A stretch of DNA of 39,135 nucleotides from Thermoplasmata archaeon (GCA_003560595.1 PWKY01000072.1:1-39135), one strand, 5' to 3'. Numbered from the stretch's first letter, positions 17,159 to 26,424 are shown. Made by a program: numbers and translations. The notes: generated from the letters alone by a model not told the origin.

Positions 17159-17686
17159 TTAAAATCTTGTATCGATGTAGTGGGACCAATCCACCTGACC
17201 CGGTTCATATCGTTTTTTATCGCCCTTTAGAATGTCTATGACCGATCGACAAACGTCTTCAACGCTCAGATGAGTAGTATCGATCTCGTAAACCTCAGTA
17301 TCCAATTCTGATGCTTCTATAAGGATAACGTCCATGATCTCAGATTCTAGGTTCTCTTCCTTTTTTGCAACGCTCCAATCCTTTGTTTTCATCCTCTTTT
17401 TTAAAATCATTGGATCACAACGAAGAACAATCGTAATGGGCATTTCTAGGTAGTGTGAAAGATGACCCTCCACGATGTCATGCTCAGGGGCTTCATCGTA
17501 CATTTTCACCATCCTTTCTATATCTACGATATGGGTATCTCTGTTCATATCCTTTTTGATGATCAAATCATTGTTGTGAATAAAACCATTCAGATCTAGG
17601 ACTAGATATCCCTGTTTTTCAAGGATACCCGTCACGGTGGTTTTTCCAACGCCCGGAGTTCCAGTTATGGCTGCTCTAAGGGCCAT
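17159..17686 (-). CDS. Fap7/AK6-type adenylate kinase-like NTPase
   Basis: A 175-residue P-loop NTPase. The Walker A is ITGTPGVGKT (residues 7-16); DIVEGHLSHYL and the LRCDPMILKKRM segment followed by KKEENLESEIMDVILIEA are signatures of the Fap7/hCINAP (AK6) family. The eukaryotic protein has adenylate kinase activity and acts in maturation of the small ribosomal subunit with Rps14; archaeal forms bind ribosomal protein S11. Length is typical. It precedes the lipid enzyme gene on the same strand, which has its own TATA box. Confidence 0.9.
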   Translation of the reverse strand: MALRAAITGTPGVGKTTVTGILEKQGYLVLDLNGFIHNNDLIIKKDMNRDTHIVDIERMVKMYDEAPEHDIVEGHLSHYLEMPITIVLRCDPMILKKRMKTKDWSVAKKEENLESEIMDVILIEASELDTEVYEIDTTHLSVEDVCRSVIDILKGDKKRYEPGQVDWSHYIDTRF

Positions 17687-17751
17687 GGCGTAGAATCATA
17701 TTGGCTGTATATTAGGGTTGAGGTTCACTTTCGGACCCCACTCCCATGTAG

Positions 17752-17763
17752 ATATTTATATAG
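17752..17763 (+). promoter_or_regulatory. TATA box upstream of xseA
   Basis: ATATTTATATAGG lies about 38 nt before the xseA ATG, predicting a transcript starting about 12 nt upstream of the start codon. Confidence 0.5.
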
Positions 17764-17794
17764 GTCTAGTTAGTTTAAGGTTTAGCGGGTAAAG

Positions 17795-19036
17795 ATGATA
17801 AAGGATTTAACTGTCAAAGGAGAAGGCTTCGAGATATTCTCGGTTTCCTCGCTTAACAGGCACGTTGAAAATATATTGGTAAACGAGCCTACTCTTAGAA
17901 ATATCTGGGTTAAAGGAGAAATATCTAATTTTACTCATTATAACCGGAGGCATATGTACTTTAGCCTCAAGGATAAAGACAGTGAAATCAACTGTGTTAT
18001 GTTCTATGGGTCTAATAAGGATATGGATTTTTTCCCCTCCGAAGGGCAGGAAGTCATCTGTAGAGGTGATGTAGGCTTTTATCACCCGAAAGGAAAGTAT
18101 CAGTTCGTTGTCCAAGAGATGGTTCCAGATGGAGTCGGTAAACTGTATTTGGCTTATGAAAAGCTAAAAAAGAAACTAGATAACGAGGGTCTTTTTTCCA
18201 CCGATCATAAAAAACCGATACCCTTTTTACCCAACCGTGTGGGTGTAGTTACTTCTTTAGACGCGGCAGCTCTAAGAGATATCATGAATGTGTTACATAG
18301 AAGGTTTCCCAACGTTAACATACTTATCTCCCCCACTTCAGTACAAGGTAAAGGTTCTCCTGAAAACATAGCTAAGGCCATCGAATCGATCGATAAACAG
18401 AACATCGATGTGATGATAGTTGGGAGAGGTGGTGGCTCTATGGAGGACCTTTGGAGTTTCAATGAAGAGGTAGTCGCCAGAGCGATATTTGAAGCAAACA
18501 CCCCTGTGATATCTGCTGTTGGCCACGAGACCGATGTCCTCATCTCTGATTTTGTTGCTGATAAGAGGGCTCCAACACCCTCTGCGGCCGCTGAGTTGGC
18601 AGTGCCGAAAAAATTGGAATTGACCAATAAGATAGGCAGGGAAAAAAATAGACTGATATCATCCTTGAGTAATGTGATCATCGAAAAACGAAATCTTTTA
18701 CAGACAATAACCAAAAGCATAGTATTTACATACCCAAATAGATTTTTAGAAGAGCGGGAGCAGATGCTCGACGAGAGTATATCTAGACTTCAAAAGAATG
18801 TTGAAGTAGTACTAGAACACATGGAGGGGCAATTGATCCTTCAAAGAGAACGTCTTAAGGCATTAGGTCCTGCATCAACTATGGAAAGGGGTTATTCAGT
18901 TGTAATGGACTCCAAAGGTATAGTTGTGAACTCCGTAGAAGGTTTAAAGAAAGGACATAACTTGGAATTAAGGATGAAAGATGGATCGGTTTCAACTGAG
19001 ATAATAGAGGTGAAAAAATGGAAGAAGAAAAATTGA
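17795..19036 (+). CDS. xseA: Exodeoxyribonuclease VII large subunit
   Basis: A 413-residue large subunit of exonuclease VII, a complex that degrades single-stranded DNA in both directions. The N-terminal OB fold is visible (IWVKGEISNFTHYNRRHMYFSLKDKDSEINCVMF), followed by the catalytic domain with VGVVTSLDAAALRDI, VQGKGSPENIAKAI, VGRGGGSMEDLWSFNEE and SAVGHETDVLISDFVADKRAPTPSAAAE. A coiled-coil C-terminus ends with ERGYSVVMD. All the core residues of the bacterial family are retained. The gene is bacterial in type and overlaps xseB by 19 nt. Confidence 0.96.
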   Translation: MIKDLTVKGEGFEIFSVSSLNRHVENILVNEPTLRNIWVKGEISNFTHYNRRHMYFSLKDKDSEINCVMFYGSNKDMDFFPSEGQEVICRGDVGFYHPKGKYQFVVQEMVPDGVGKLYLAYEKLKKKLDNEGLFSTDHKKPIPFLPNRVGVVTSLDAAALRDIMNVLHRRFPNVNILISPTSVQGKGSPENIAKAIESIDKQNIDVMIVGRGGGSMEDLWSFNEEVVARAIFEANTPVISAVGHETDVLISDFVADKRAPTPSAAAELAVPKKLELTNKIGREKNRLISSLSNVIIEKRNLLQTITKSIVFTYPNRFLEEREQMLDESISRLQKNVEVVLEHMEGQLILQRERLKALGPASTMERGYSVVMDSKGIVVNSVEGLKKGHNLELRMKDGSVSTEIIEVKKWKKKN

Positions 19037-19251
19037 AAGAGAAAGGGTTCGAAGAATCTATGAGCGAGCTAGAAGAGATCAACGGTCGGCTTGAAAGAGA
19101 AAAAGTTTCTTTGGAAGAAACTCTTAGATTGTATGAGAGGGGCATGAAACTTATAGAGCATTGTACTAATAAATTAGAAGAAGCTGATGCTGAGATAAAG
19201 AAGATAATCGAGCGGGATGGACAGGAAGTGATCGAAGATTTCGAAGACTGA
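19018..19251 (+). CDS. xseB: Exodeoxyribonuclease VII small subunit
   Basis: A 77-residue acidic helical protein with the family pattern GFEESMSELEEINGRLEREKVSLEETLRLYERGMKLI, then CTNKLEEADAEIKKI. Several copies bind the coiled coil of XseA and are needed for activity. The ATG at 19018 lies inside the end of xseA, so the two are translationally coupled as in bacteria. Confidence 0.95.
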   Translation: MEEEKLKEKGFEESMSELEEINGRLEREKVSLEETLRLYERGMKLIEHCTNKLEEADAEIKKIIERDGQEVIEDFED

Positions 19252-19310
19252 TTGTATGATTGTGCAATCTCTTCGAAAGGTTTTAACAAAATAAGATTAT
19301 TATAAAGTTG

Positions 19311-19898
19311 ATGAGAGATGAGATTAGGGTGATAAGTGATCCTGAGGTTCTGCACATTTCTTTAGAACCTACTAGAAGTGAGATACTTTGTATATTGTCT
19401 GAACAGGACATGACCGTTGTTGAATTATCTGATAGGTTAGACAAACATCCAACAACCGTTTATAGACATATAAAAAAGTTGGAGGATAAAGACTTTGTTC
19501 GGGTCTCTGGCGTAAAATGGAAACGCCATAGTGAGGAATACGTTTATGGAAGGACTGCTAAATTATTTATACCGGACTGCAGTTTTATAAACGGGAATGG
19601 AAAAAGTAAGTTGAGATTGGTATGGAGTAAAAATCAGGTAAAAAGGCTACTCGACTGTTTAGAAAAGATAGGTTATGATAATAATGTTATCGGTATAGAA
19701 GATAATATATACCAGCTTTTTTCAGACCTAGACCAGATATATACTGACAAAGTAAAGAACGTGTTAGATGGTGGAGATGATCTAACGCTACTTGAGTTAT
19801 TAGCGATCAAGAGGGTTTTATTGGTTCTATCTATAGCTCATGATAAGGAAATCAAAGAAAAGGTAGAATCGATTTTTGGGTGTATATCTGAAAAATGA
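19311..19898 (+). CDS. ArsR-like winged helix-turn-helix regulator
   Basis: A 195-residue DNA-binding protein. Residues about 10-75 form a winged helix with LEPTRSEILCILSEQDMTV and the recognition segment SDRLDKHPTTVYRHIKKLEDKDFVRVSG. The remaining 120 residues are helical and unrecognised, with no metal-binding cysteine cluster, so a metal sensor is not implied. The ATG at 19311 is preferred to a TTG at 19308. It lies directly upstream of the giant protease gene, separated by 187 nt; whether it controls that gene is only a guess. Confidence 0.8.
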   Translation: MRDEIRVISDPEVLHISLEPTRSEILCILSEQDMTVVELSDRLDKHPTTVYRHIKKLEDKDFVRVSGVKWKRHSEEYVYGRTAKLFIPDCSFINGNGKSKLRLVWSKNQVKRLLDCLEKIGYDNNVIGIEDNIYQLFSDLDQIYTDKVKNVLDGGDDLTLLELLAIKRVLLVLSIAHDKEIKEKVESIFGCISEK

Positions 19899-20018
19899 CG
19901 TGTTATCTCTATTGCATCAATTCAATTTATCCTCTCGTAATCCTATTTATAAAAATTAATTAATATGGTCATGGGTTCTAGAAAAATAATATGTATAAAA
20001 ATAGACGCAGATTTTAAA

Positions 20019-20029
20019 AAAGTTTAAAT
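20019..20029 (+). promoter_or_regulatory. Promoter and ribosome binding site of the S8 protease gene
   Basis: GTTTAAATATG is a TATA box about 60 nt upstream of the ATG, giving a leader of roughly 35-40 nt. GAGGGA lies about 6 nt before the start codon as a ribosome binding site. Unlike many genes in the window, this message appears to be leadered. Confidence 0.55.
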
Positions 20030-20085
20030 ATGTTCCGCCTAATTGCCTATATAGTAACATAAAACAATAACAAAGAGGGAATAAT

Positions 20086-23000
20086 ATGTTAGATAAGAAA
20101 AAAAGAAAGATTTTTAGTGCTGCTATAGCACTACTACTGCTGCTTTCGGTTTTTTCAGCACTATCTTCCAGCTTGGTTGCCCAAGTAGAGGATGAAGCTG
20201 TGATCGCCGGAGGTGATGCAGAAGAGAACCATGACATCAGTGAGTTGACCAACAGACTGAAAGAATACATCCAAGAGAACTACCCTGTTGATAGACCAGA
20301 TGTTCTAGACCCCGAGTTGACAAAACTACTGAGTGGGGCTAGCTTCTCCGGTGAAGGTTTAACGTCCAATAACGAGCTGTTAACGGATCCTCACACCATA
20401 GATCAACACAACGTTCAGGCCGTACATGATATGGGTATAACCGGTGAAAACGTAATAGTATCTTTGATGGACACTGGATTCGATATGGCACACCCCGATC
20501 TGATAGGCACCCACGCGGTATTTGAGTACGATGATACCGTTATGGAACCAGAGATGGAGATGTATCATGGATATCCGATAGCTTTCGACCCAGTCTCTAT
20601 GGCCGATTTTGTCTTTGACGGTGAGATCAGTCAGGATTACACCACCTGGTGGGGAACTACCGACAACAGTTGGTACGTGAACACCAGTTACGAGACCACA
20701 GCATACGAAGAGGACGGAATCATATGGGCTAATTATACTGAAAAACCAGAAGGCTTACACGTCTATGAGATGCCAGAAGGAGTAGAAGCCGGAGATCTTG
20801 TAAGATTCGGCCTTCACCCTGATGAGAAGCTTCATGCTGGTTGGGGAGAAAGACCCGCAGTCTTATTAACACAGGACGAAGACGGACAATGGGCTAATGT
20901 GTATGCAGACTTGTGGATGGATAGAAGTTTTGCCGAAGAAAAGCGGGCTTATATCGACGGAGACGTTCCGGATTCAGAAGTACTTACTAGAGATCTGAAC
21001 GGTGACGGGATCGCTGATATATCTGGAGGTATGGTTTACTTTGTCGCTAGAGAGTATGAAGGATCACCGATGCCTATACCTTACACCCAGCACTTTAGAG
21101 AGACGATGAATACCATTATCAATCTCTTTCTGGGATATCCGCCCGGAACTATTGAAGCGCTATTTGATGATGATGCGTGGGAAGTATTTATCGGTCCGGA
21201 TTTCTACGATACTCCTGAACCGGGTGATATGATAGCTCTCATGGGAGATTTCAACTCTTTTGGAGCCTATGGCGCACACGGTACATGGACGGCTTCTGCA
21301 GTGGCAGGCCAGGCAGTCACCGGTGTTCCCGATGAAGACATGTTGACTGGTGAACCGAGTCCTTTCCCACCAACACCAGAGGGTGGTGACGGATTAACAA
21401 GAGGTTTGGCACCTAATGCAAAGATAGTGCCCATGGGTAGATTCTTTGATGGGATGCCAGAAGACAATCCTTTAGGTATGTTCCCGACTACATATTCTTC
21501 GATATTCTTTACCGCCGAAGGATATACAGGTGATGTAACGATAACCTCGGATTCTGCAGACATCGCATCTAGCAGTTTCGGTAGAACTATAGACGAAAAC
21601 CACGGTGGTTTCAATTTCTATGAGAGATTATTCGATTATGTAGGGACACAACACACCCAGAATACCTTGTTCATAAATTCTCAAGGTAACGAAGGTAGTG
21701 GTTTCGGTACTGTAAGTGCCCCCTCGGGTGCACAGGGAGTACTTTCTGTCGGTGCCACCGGTAATCAGCTATACCGAGTAGATGGATGGAACATGTATGA
21801 TGGTGGTCCAAATCCATGGTATGGTGAAGTCACGGGTATGACCAGTACAGGCCCACACGCCAAGGGTTCACACGGTCCGGATATAATGACTAATGGTCAA
21901 TTTGGATATGGTGCAGACCCATTGAACCAACAGATAGCCAATATCGGAGGTTTCCAGGGTAATAACTCATGGACTCTATGGTCTGGTACGAGCTTGTCCG
22001 CGCCCAACGCAGCAGGTATCGCAGCATTAGTGTTCGAAGCATATGTAGATGCACACGGTGAAGCGCCAGATGCAGCCACCTTGAAGAACATCATAATGCA
22101 GGGTGCAAACGACATCAACAACACACCAAATCTACAGGGACCTGGAGATGCAAACGCTCTGAATTCAGTTTTGATCGCTCAAGGCGAAGGACTTTATTCC
22201 GAGGAATTCCAGTGGAGACCTGGAACGAATCCAGAGTGGGGGGCGCATGTTGAACATCACGTCAACATATTGGAACCTGGTGACAGTCATATAGACACAT
22301 TGACTTTGCACAATTGGCACGATGAAGAGATCGAATTCGAGATCAACGCTTACAGAGAAGAGCATGTGGGTTCAACACAGATAGAGCTCAACAGCGGTCC
22401 AGCTGGAAGAGTCCCATTTATAGTGATCAATGAAACCGGTGTTTACGAATTGATCTACAACGAGACCAATGAAAATTGGGACCTCGGCGAAGAACCCATA
22501 GCTGTGTTGGATGATCCAAACGCTGAATTGTTCCGGTTTGGAACACACACACCTAAATCACAACAGAATGGAGCCTACAGTTTAGCCGAATTCTATCATT
22601 GGACTGATGTAAATGACAATGGTTCATTCGACGGATTAGAGGAAAGAACCAGGATCGGATATACTTTGACTAATTTAGATGCAATCGGTTTTCCACATAC
22701 GAGCGACTACTTCACCATACACGATGCTATCGAACGATCAGAAGATGGGATAATAGTACAGATGAACAATGTCGTGGGCGGCGACTTCGATTTCACATTG
22801 AATATAGAACAGTACAACCATGTCCAGTGGAATTGGATAGAGGTAGATGGCGCATTACCTGGAACCATCGATGGTGAAGATTTCATTACATACGATATGG
22901 AAGCGGAAGTACCAAATGATGCACCCAAAGGGATATACAGTGGTAAGTTGATGATCAACGACGTCACAAACGATAGAATACATCCTGTACCGATAACCAT

Positions 23001-25785
23001 CACTGTAGGGGAGTATACTAACCTTGAAGAACCCTTCTTCTTTGGTGCTGGTGACGGAGATCCTGCTCACGACCAGGGAATATTCAGAAATGATCGATTG
23101 TACGGGAGCTGGGAAGGCGGACTCACCGGTGATTGGAGATTCTACACATTCCATCTAGAGGAAGATATACTGGATCGAGATATCACTCTAGAACTGAACT
23201 TCGATAACGAGATGAGTGATATGACCGCTTTCTTACTCGGTGGAGCAGAACACGACTTGTTGGAACTTGGAGCACCGTTCGACGTTGACCCCTTCAGCAT
23301 CATGAATGCTGGTAGGTATGGTTTGAACACCCTCGAAACTATTCATGAAACTGATATTGACCGTGGGGACTATGTAGCGTTTGTTAGAGAAGAAGGTCTC
23401 GAACAAGGAACTTATATGATAGCTCTACAGAGCCATCAGATATCCGGTTATGAACCTTCTCAGATATTCTCAGGACAATTGACTGCCAGTTACATACGGA
23501 CACCTAGAGATGAAGCAAGAGTAGTTGACAGAGGTGCTATAAACTTCCCAGGAGAATTGTTAGCCATGCCTGATGGAGCGGCCGAGGTAAATGCTTCTTT
23601 CAGATACAGACAGGTAGGAGAAGATGACTGGAATGAATCAGAAGGTCAAACTCTTACCGAAACTGGTGAATTCCATGAAACTGTAACCGGACTAGAAGAT
23701 GGTACTTATGAATGGAAACCAGTTATAGAATGGAATCCTGAGCAAACTGGTGTTATAGGTACCCCCGTTGTTTTACAGGACCTATCTGAATGGTTGATGA
23801 CCTCACCTGCAGAAGGAGAATTTGTCCGCGGTGATCCTTTAACCATACAAGCGCGGATGGTCGACTTCGAAGATGAACTAGTAGATGCTTCTATATCATT
23901 GGGTGATTGGTTCCCATATGATAATGTAGAGATCGAAAATAATCATGCCTGGTGGAACGTACCAGTCGCATTAAGTGAGGGTACACATGACTACGAATTC
24001 TACGTGGAAGATGAATACGGAAACGACCACACAGAACATGTCACATTCGAAGTACTGAACCATGAACCATACCTTGAAATAACCAGCGATTACGGTTACA
24101 TGACATACGACGATGAATTCATCATCGAAGGTCTGGTCGACGAAGATTCTTATGCATATGTCAATGGCGTTGAAGTCTATGATCCACAAGTAGAGTGGCA
24201 GGCTGTGTTCCATGACGATCTAACAGAAGGTGATCTTGGATACACAACTAGAGAAAATCCTGAAGGTGTCAACGAATGGGGCATAAGAGACCATGGATCC
24301 TATGTTGGAGACCTTTCATGGGACTTTGGAGATGGAAACTACGATGCTGATCCAACAGGTGCTCTTAGCGAATTGATATCTCCTGAGATAGACCTACACG
24401 GTTCAAGAGATGCTAGACTTACGTTCTGGCATTGGAGAGACTTCGAAGATGCGGCCGACCTTTGGGACGGCGGCAATCTAAAGATATCTACTGATGGCGG
24501 TGATTCTTGGGACCTTTTGATACCTGAAGAAGGATATGATGGAACTGTGATCGGAGGATACAACAATCCACTTGCTGGTCAACAGGCGTGGGGTCACTCA
24601 GCAGATTGGGAGATCGCAACATTTGATCTCGGTGATTACATAGATGAAACCATACATTTGAACTGGCAGGCCGGTGCTGATGATTGGGACACAGGACATC
24701 AAGGATGGCGTATAGACAACATCCTTATCGAAGGTCTTTTACCGATCGAAGAAGGCCCAACGGGCAGTTATACAATACTAGGGGATTCAACTGCTGATTT
24801 CACATATGAAACGACACTCGAAGAAGGATTAAACGTCTTCGAAATTTTAGCTGTGAACCCAGCGGGAATCACGAGTGAACAGGAGATCTATGTCACCTAT
24901 CTACCAGACTACCAAGATATCCCATTGATTTGGGAAAGCATCGATGACCTTTGGGATGCATTGGATGAGACTTTAACAGAAGCAGAGATACATGCACTGT
25001 TGGAGGACTATGTAACCCACGGCGAACTGGCGGAAATCCTTGAAGATTACTTGACAGAAGCAGAGATACATGCACTCTTGGAGGACTATGTAAATGAAAC
25101 GCATCTTGCAGAAGTACTAGAGGACTATCTTACAGAAGCCGAGATAGATGCATTGTTAGAGGACTATCTTACAGAAGCCGAGATAGATGCATTGTTAGAT
25201 GATTATCTGACAGAAGAGGAAATAGACACACTGTTGGAAGCCTACCTAACAGAAGCCGAGGTACACACGCTGTTAGAGGACTATCTGACAGAAGCAGAGA
25301 TACGTGCGCTTTTAGACGACCTTCTATCAGATTATCTAAAGGAAGCCGAGATAGATGCGCTATTAGAAGACTATGTAACTGAAGGTGATTTATCCACAAC
25401 TTTGGAAAGCTATCTAACCGAAGAACAGATAGACTCTTTGATCAGTAACATGCTAGATGACTACGTAACAGACACAAGCTTGGCTACGATTCTAGAAGAT
25501 TACCTAGAAGAAGATGAGATCAACGAAGTGATGGGCCAACTAGAAAGTGATATGATGGCTGAAATCGAAACAATGTTACAGAACTACGCGGTACAAGAAG
25601 AAGTGGACGAAGACATAGAAAGTGCATCGAACATGGCTTTGGTAGGGATAATCCTGGGTATCTTAGCCCTGATAATCGCCATCTTTGCGGTGGCTAAAAA
25701 GGCTAAAGGCTCAGAAACAGAGTCTTTTGAAGAGGAATCTTTCGAAGAGGAAGATGATCTCTACGAAGACGATGATATCTTCTAA
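20086..25785 (+). CDS. Giant membrane-anchored subtilisin-like (S8) protease with repeat stalk
   Basis: A 1899-residue exported protein. A Sec signal peptide occupies about residues 1-33. The S8 catalytic residues are Asp129 (LMDTGFD), His398 (GAHGTWTA), Asn535 (SQGNEGSG) and Ser636 (SGTSLSAPNAAG). The Asp-His interval of 269 residues is far longer than in subtilisin and recalls the pyrolysin/TPP II group. Beta-rich domains follow (about 720-1610), including Ig/PKD-like segments and one resembling a MAM or immune-inhibitor-A type domain near 1400-1560. Residues about 1630-1800 are 13-residue repeats (consensus LTEAEIDALLEDY). A transmembrane helix spans about 1850-1872, and the tail is very acidic. 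No PGF-CTERM sorting signal is present. Likely a cell-surface protease; its substrate is unknown. Confidence 0.9.
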   Translation: MLDKKKRKIFSAAIALLLLLSVFSALSSSLVAQVEDEAVIAGGDAEENHDISELTNRLKEYIQENYPVDRPDVLDPELTKLLSGASFSGEGLTSNNELLTDPHTIDQHNVQAVHDMGITGENVIVSLMDTGFDMAHPDLIGTHAVFEYDDTVMEPEMEMYHGYPIAFDPVSMADFVFDGEISQDYTTWWGTTDNSWYVNTSYETTAYEEDGIIWANYTEKPEGLHVYEMPEGVEAGDLVRFGLHPDEKLHAGWGERPAVLLTQDEDGQWANVYADLWMDRSFAEEKRAYIDGDVPDSEVLTRDLNGDGIADISGGMVYFVAREYEGSPMPIPYTQHFRETMNTIINLFLGYPPGTIEALFDDDAWEVFIGPDFYDTPEPGDMIALMGDFNSFGAYGAHGTWTASAVAGQAVTGVPDEDMLTGEPSPFPPTPEGGDGLTRGLAPNAKIVPMGRFFDGMPEDNPLGMFPTTYSSIFFTAEGYTGDVTITSDSADIASSSFGRTIDENHGGFNFYERLFDYVGTQHTQNTLFINSQGNEGSGFGTVSAPSGAQGVLSVGATGNQLYRVDGWNMYDGGPNPWYGEVTGMTSTGPHAKGSHGPDIMTNGQFGYGADPLNQQIANIGGFQGNNSWTLWSGTSLSAPNAAGIAALVFEAYVDAHGEAPDAATLKNIIMQGANDINNTPNLQGPGDANALNSVLIAQGEGLYSEEFQWRPGTNPEWGAHVEHHVNILEPGDSHIDTLTLHNWHDEEIEFEINAYREEHVGSTQIELNSGPAGRVPFIVINETGVYELIYNETNENWDLGEEPIAVLDDPNAELFRFGTHTPKSQQNGAYSLAEFYHWTDVNDNGSFDGLEERTRIGYTLTNLDAIGFPHTSDYFTIHDAIERSEDGIIVQMNNVVGGDFDFTLNIEQYNHVQWNWIEVDGALPGTIDGEDFITYDMEAEVPNDAPKGIYSGKLMINDVTNDRIHPVPITITVGEYTNLEEPFFFGAGDGDPAHDQGIFRNDRLYGSWEGGLTGDWRFYTFHLEEDILDRDITLELNFDNEMSDMTAFLLGGAEHDLLELGAPFDVDPFSIMNAGRYGLNTLETIHETDIDRGDYVAFVREEGLEQGTYMIALQSHQISGYEPSQIFSGQLTASYIRTPRDEARVVDRGAINFPGELLAMPDGAAEVNASFRYRQVGEDDWNESEGQTLTETGEFHETVTGLEDGTYEWKPVIEWNPEQTGVIGTPVVLQDLSEWLMTSPAEGEFVRGDPLTIQARMVDFEDELVDASISLGDWFPYDNVEIENNHAWWNVPVALSEGTHDYEFYVEDEYGNDHTEHVTFEVLNHEPYLEITSDYGYMTYDDEFIIEGLVDEDSYAYVNGVEVYDPQVEWQAVFHDDLTEGDLGYTTRENPEGVNEWGIRDHGSYVGDLSWDFGDGNYDADPTGALSELISPEIDLHGSRDARLTFWHWRDFEDAADLWDGGNLKISTDGGDSWDLLIPEEGYDGTVIGGYNNPLAGQQAWGHSADWEIATFDLGDYIDETIHLNWQAGADDWDTGHQGWRIDNILIEGLLPIEEGPTGSYTILGDSTADFTYETTLEEGLNVFEILAVNPAGITSEQEIYVTYLPDYQDIPLIWESIDDLWDALDETLTEAEIHALLEDYVTHGELAEILEDYLTEAEIHALLEDYVNETHLAEVLEDYLTEAEIDALLEDYLTEAEIDALLDDYLTEEEIDTLLEAYLTEAEVHTLLEDYLTEAEIRALLDDLLSDYLKEAEIDALLEDYVTEGDLSTTLESYLTEEQIDSLISNMLDDYVTDTSLATILEDYLEEDEINEVMGQLESDMMAEIETMLQNYAVQEEVDEDIESASNMALVGIILGILALIIAIFAVAKKAKGSETESFEEESFEEEDDLYEDDDIF
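24964..25540 (+). repeat. 39-bp tandem repeat region encoding 13-residue units
   Basis: Degenerate 39-bp units encode LTEAEI-x-ALLEDY-like 13-mers. Two neighbouring copies, 25118-25156 and 25157-25195, are identical, so a recent duplication is likely. Some units are replaced by a variant 12- or 13-mer of the THGELAEILEDY type, and two contain short insertions. Confidence 0.85.
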
Positions 25786-25796
25786 AACCCCCAACC

Positions 25797-25822
25797 CCCT
25801 TTCTTTTTTTATTTTTTTTCTA
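25797..25822 (+). terminator. T-rich terminator after the protease gene
   Basis: The protease stop is followed by a C-rich stretch then CTTTCTTTTTTTATTTTTTTTC, a run of thymidines suited to archaeal termination. It overlaps the last codons of the convergent OsmC-like gene. Confidence 0.65.
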
Positions 25823-26234
25823 AATTTGGTTCTAGTATCATCTCAGATCTTACACTTCTAGCTATGAGACAGTTATCCTTTGCAAGATCGACAGCCCTCT
25901 CCACTTTTTTTATGGCATCCGTTGATGTGACATGAGGTGAAAGGATTATTTTACTTATCATTCGTTTACCATCTACCTCTTCAAGAACACCCTCAGTTTC
26001 CAGCTCAAAATCTAATATATTCAACCTCATCTTCTTACAGACTTCCTTAAATGTAATAGAGTAACACATGGCGACAGATCCGACAAATGCATCTTCGGGG
26101 TTCATCACTCCTTCCCTTCCTCCGAATTCTACGGGTTTGTGAAAGGAGCAGGAATACCCGCAATCCAATTCCATAGTCCCGTGAACCTCTTCATCATCAC
26201 TCCATCTTATCCTTGAGATATAGCTATGAACCAT
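25809..26234 (-). CDS. OsmC/Ohr family protein
   Basis: A 141-residue protein with the OsmC fold pattern. The two conserved cysteines of the family are present as Cys57 (SVAMCYSITF) and Cys122 (KDNCLIARS); the helix after the first cysteine and NPEDAFVGS before it are typical. Relatives reduce organic hydroperoxides with these cysteines, so a peroxidase role in oxidative stress is plausible. A TATA box (ATTTTAAATC, about 26257-26266) sits about 25 nt before the ATG, so the message is probably leaderless. Confidence 0.85.
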   Translation of the reverse strand: MVHSYISRIRWSDDEEVHGTMELDCGYSCSFHKPVEFGGREGVMNPEDAFVGSVAMCYSITFKEVCKKMRLNILDFELETEGVLEEVDGKRMISKIILSPHVTSTDAIKKVERAVDLAKDNCLIARSVRSEMILEPNLEKK

Positions 26235-26279
26235 ATTTTATGTAAGTATTTGAGAATGATTTAAAATTAATGGTTTATT

Positions 26280-26414
26280 TCAATCTTCCTGAAACACCAA
26301 TGTGCCAGTGTAACCACAATCTCTACAGTGATATTTATATCCAGTTATGAATCCCGCCTCGGGTACTATGTTTTTTCCCTCACACTTGGGACATATCAGC
26401 TGTTTATTGGTCAT
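26280..26414 (-). CDS. Small zinc-ribbon protein
   Basis: A 44-residue protein with one zinc ribbon: CPKC at residues 8-11 and CRDC about 20 residues later, within the segment PEAGFITGYKYHCRDCGYTG, a pattern found in small archaeal zinc-ribbon proteins of unknown function. The ATG at 26414 is chosen; a start at 26456 or 26543 in the same frame would run into the GC-rich structured RNA region. The gene is directly downstream of that structured region with no terminator between, so it may be controlled by it. Confidence 0.7.
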   Translation of the reverse strand: MTNKQLICPKCEGKNIVPEAGFITGYKYHCRDCGYTGTLVFQED

Positions 26415-26424
26415 ATTGATCGTT

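Noticed and set aside
18205-18720. 171-codon minus-strand frame
   Set aside because: It is the shadow of xseA, whose protein is well conserved.
24964-25540. CRISPR-like array
   Set aside because: The 39-bp repeats are in frame, adjacent without spacers, and encode the protease stalk.
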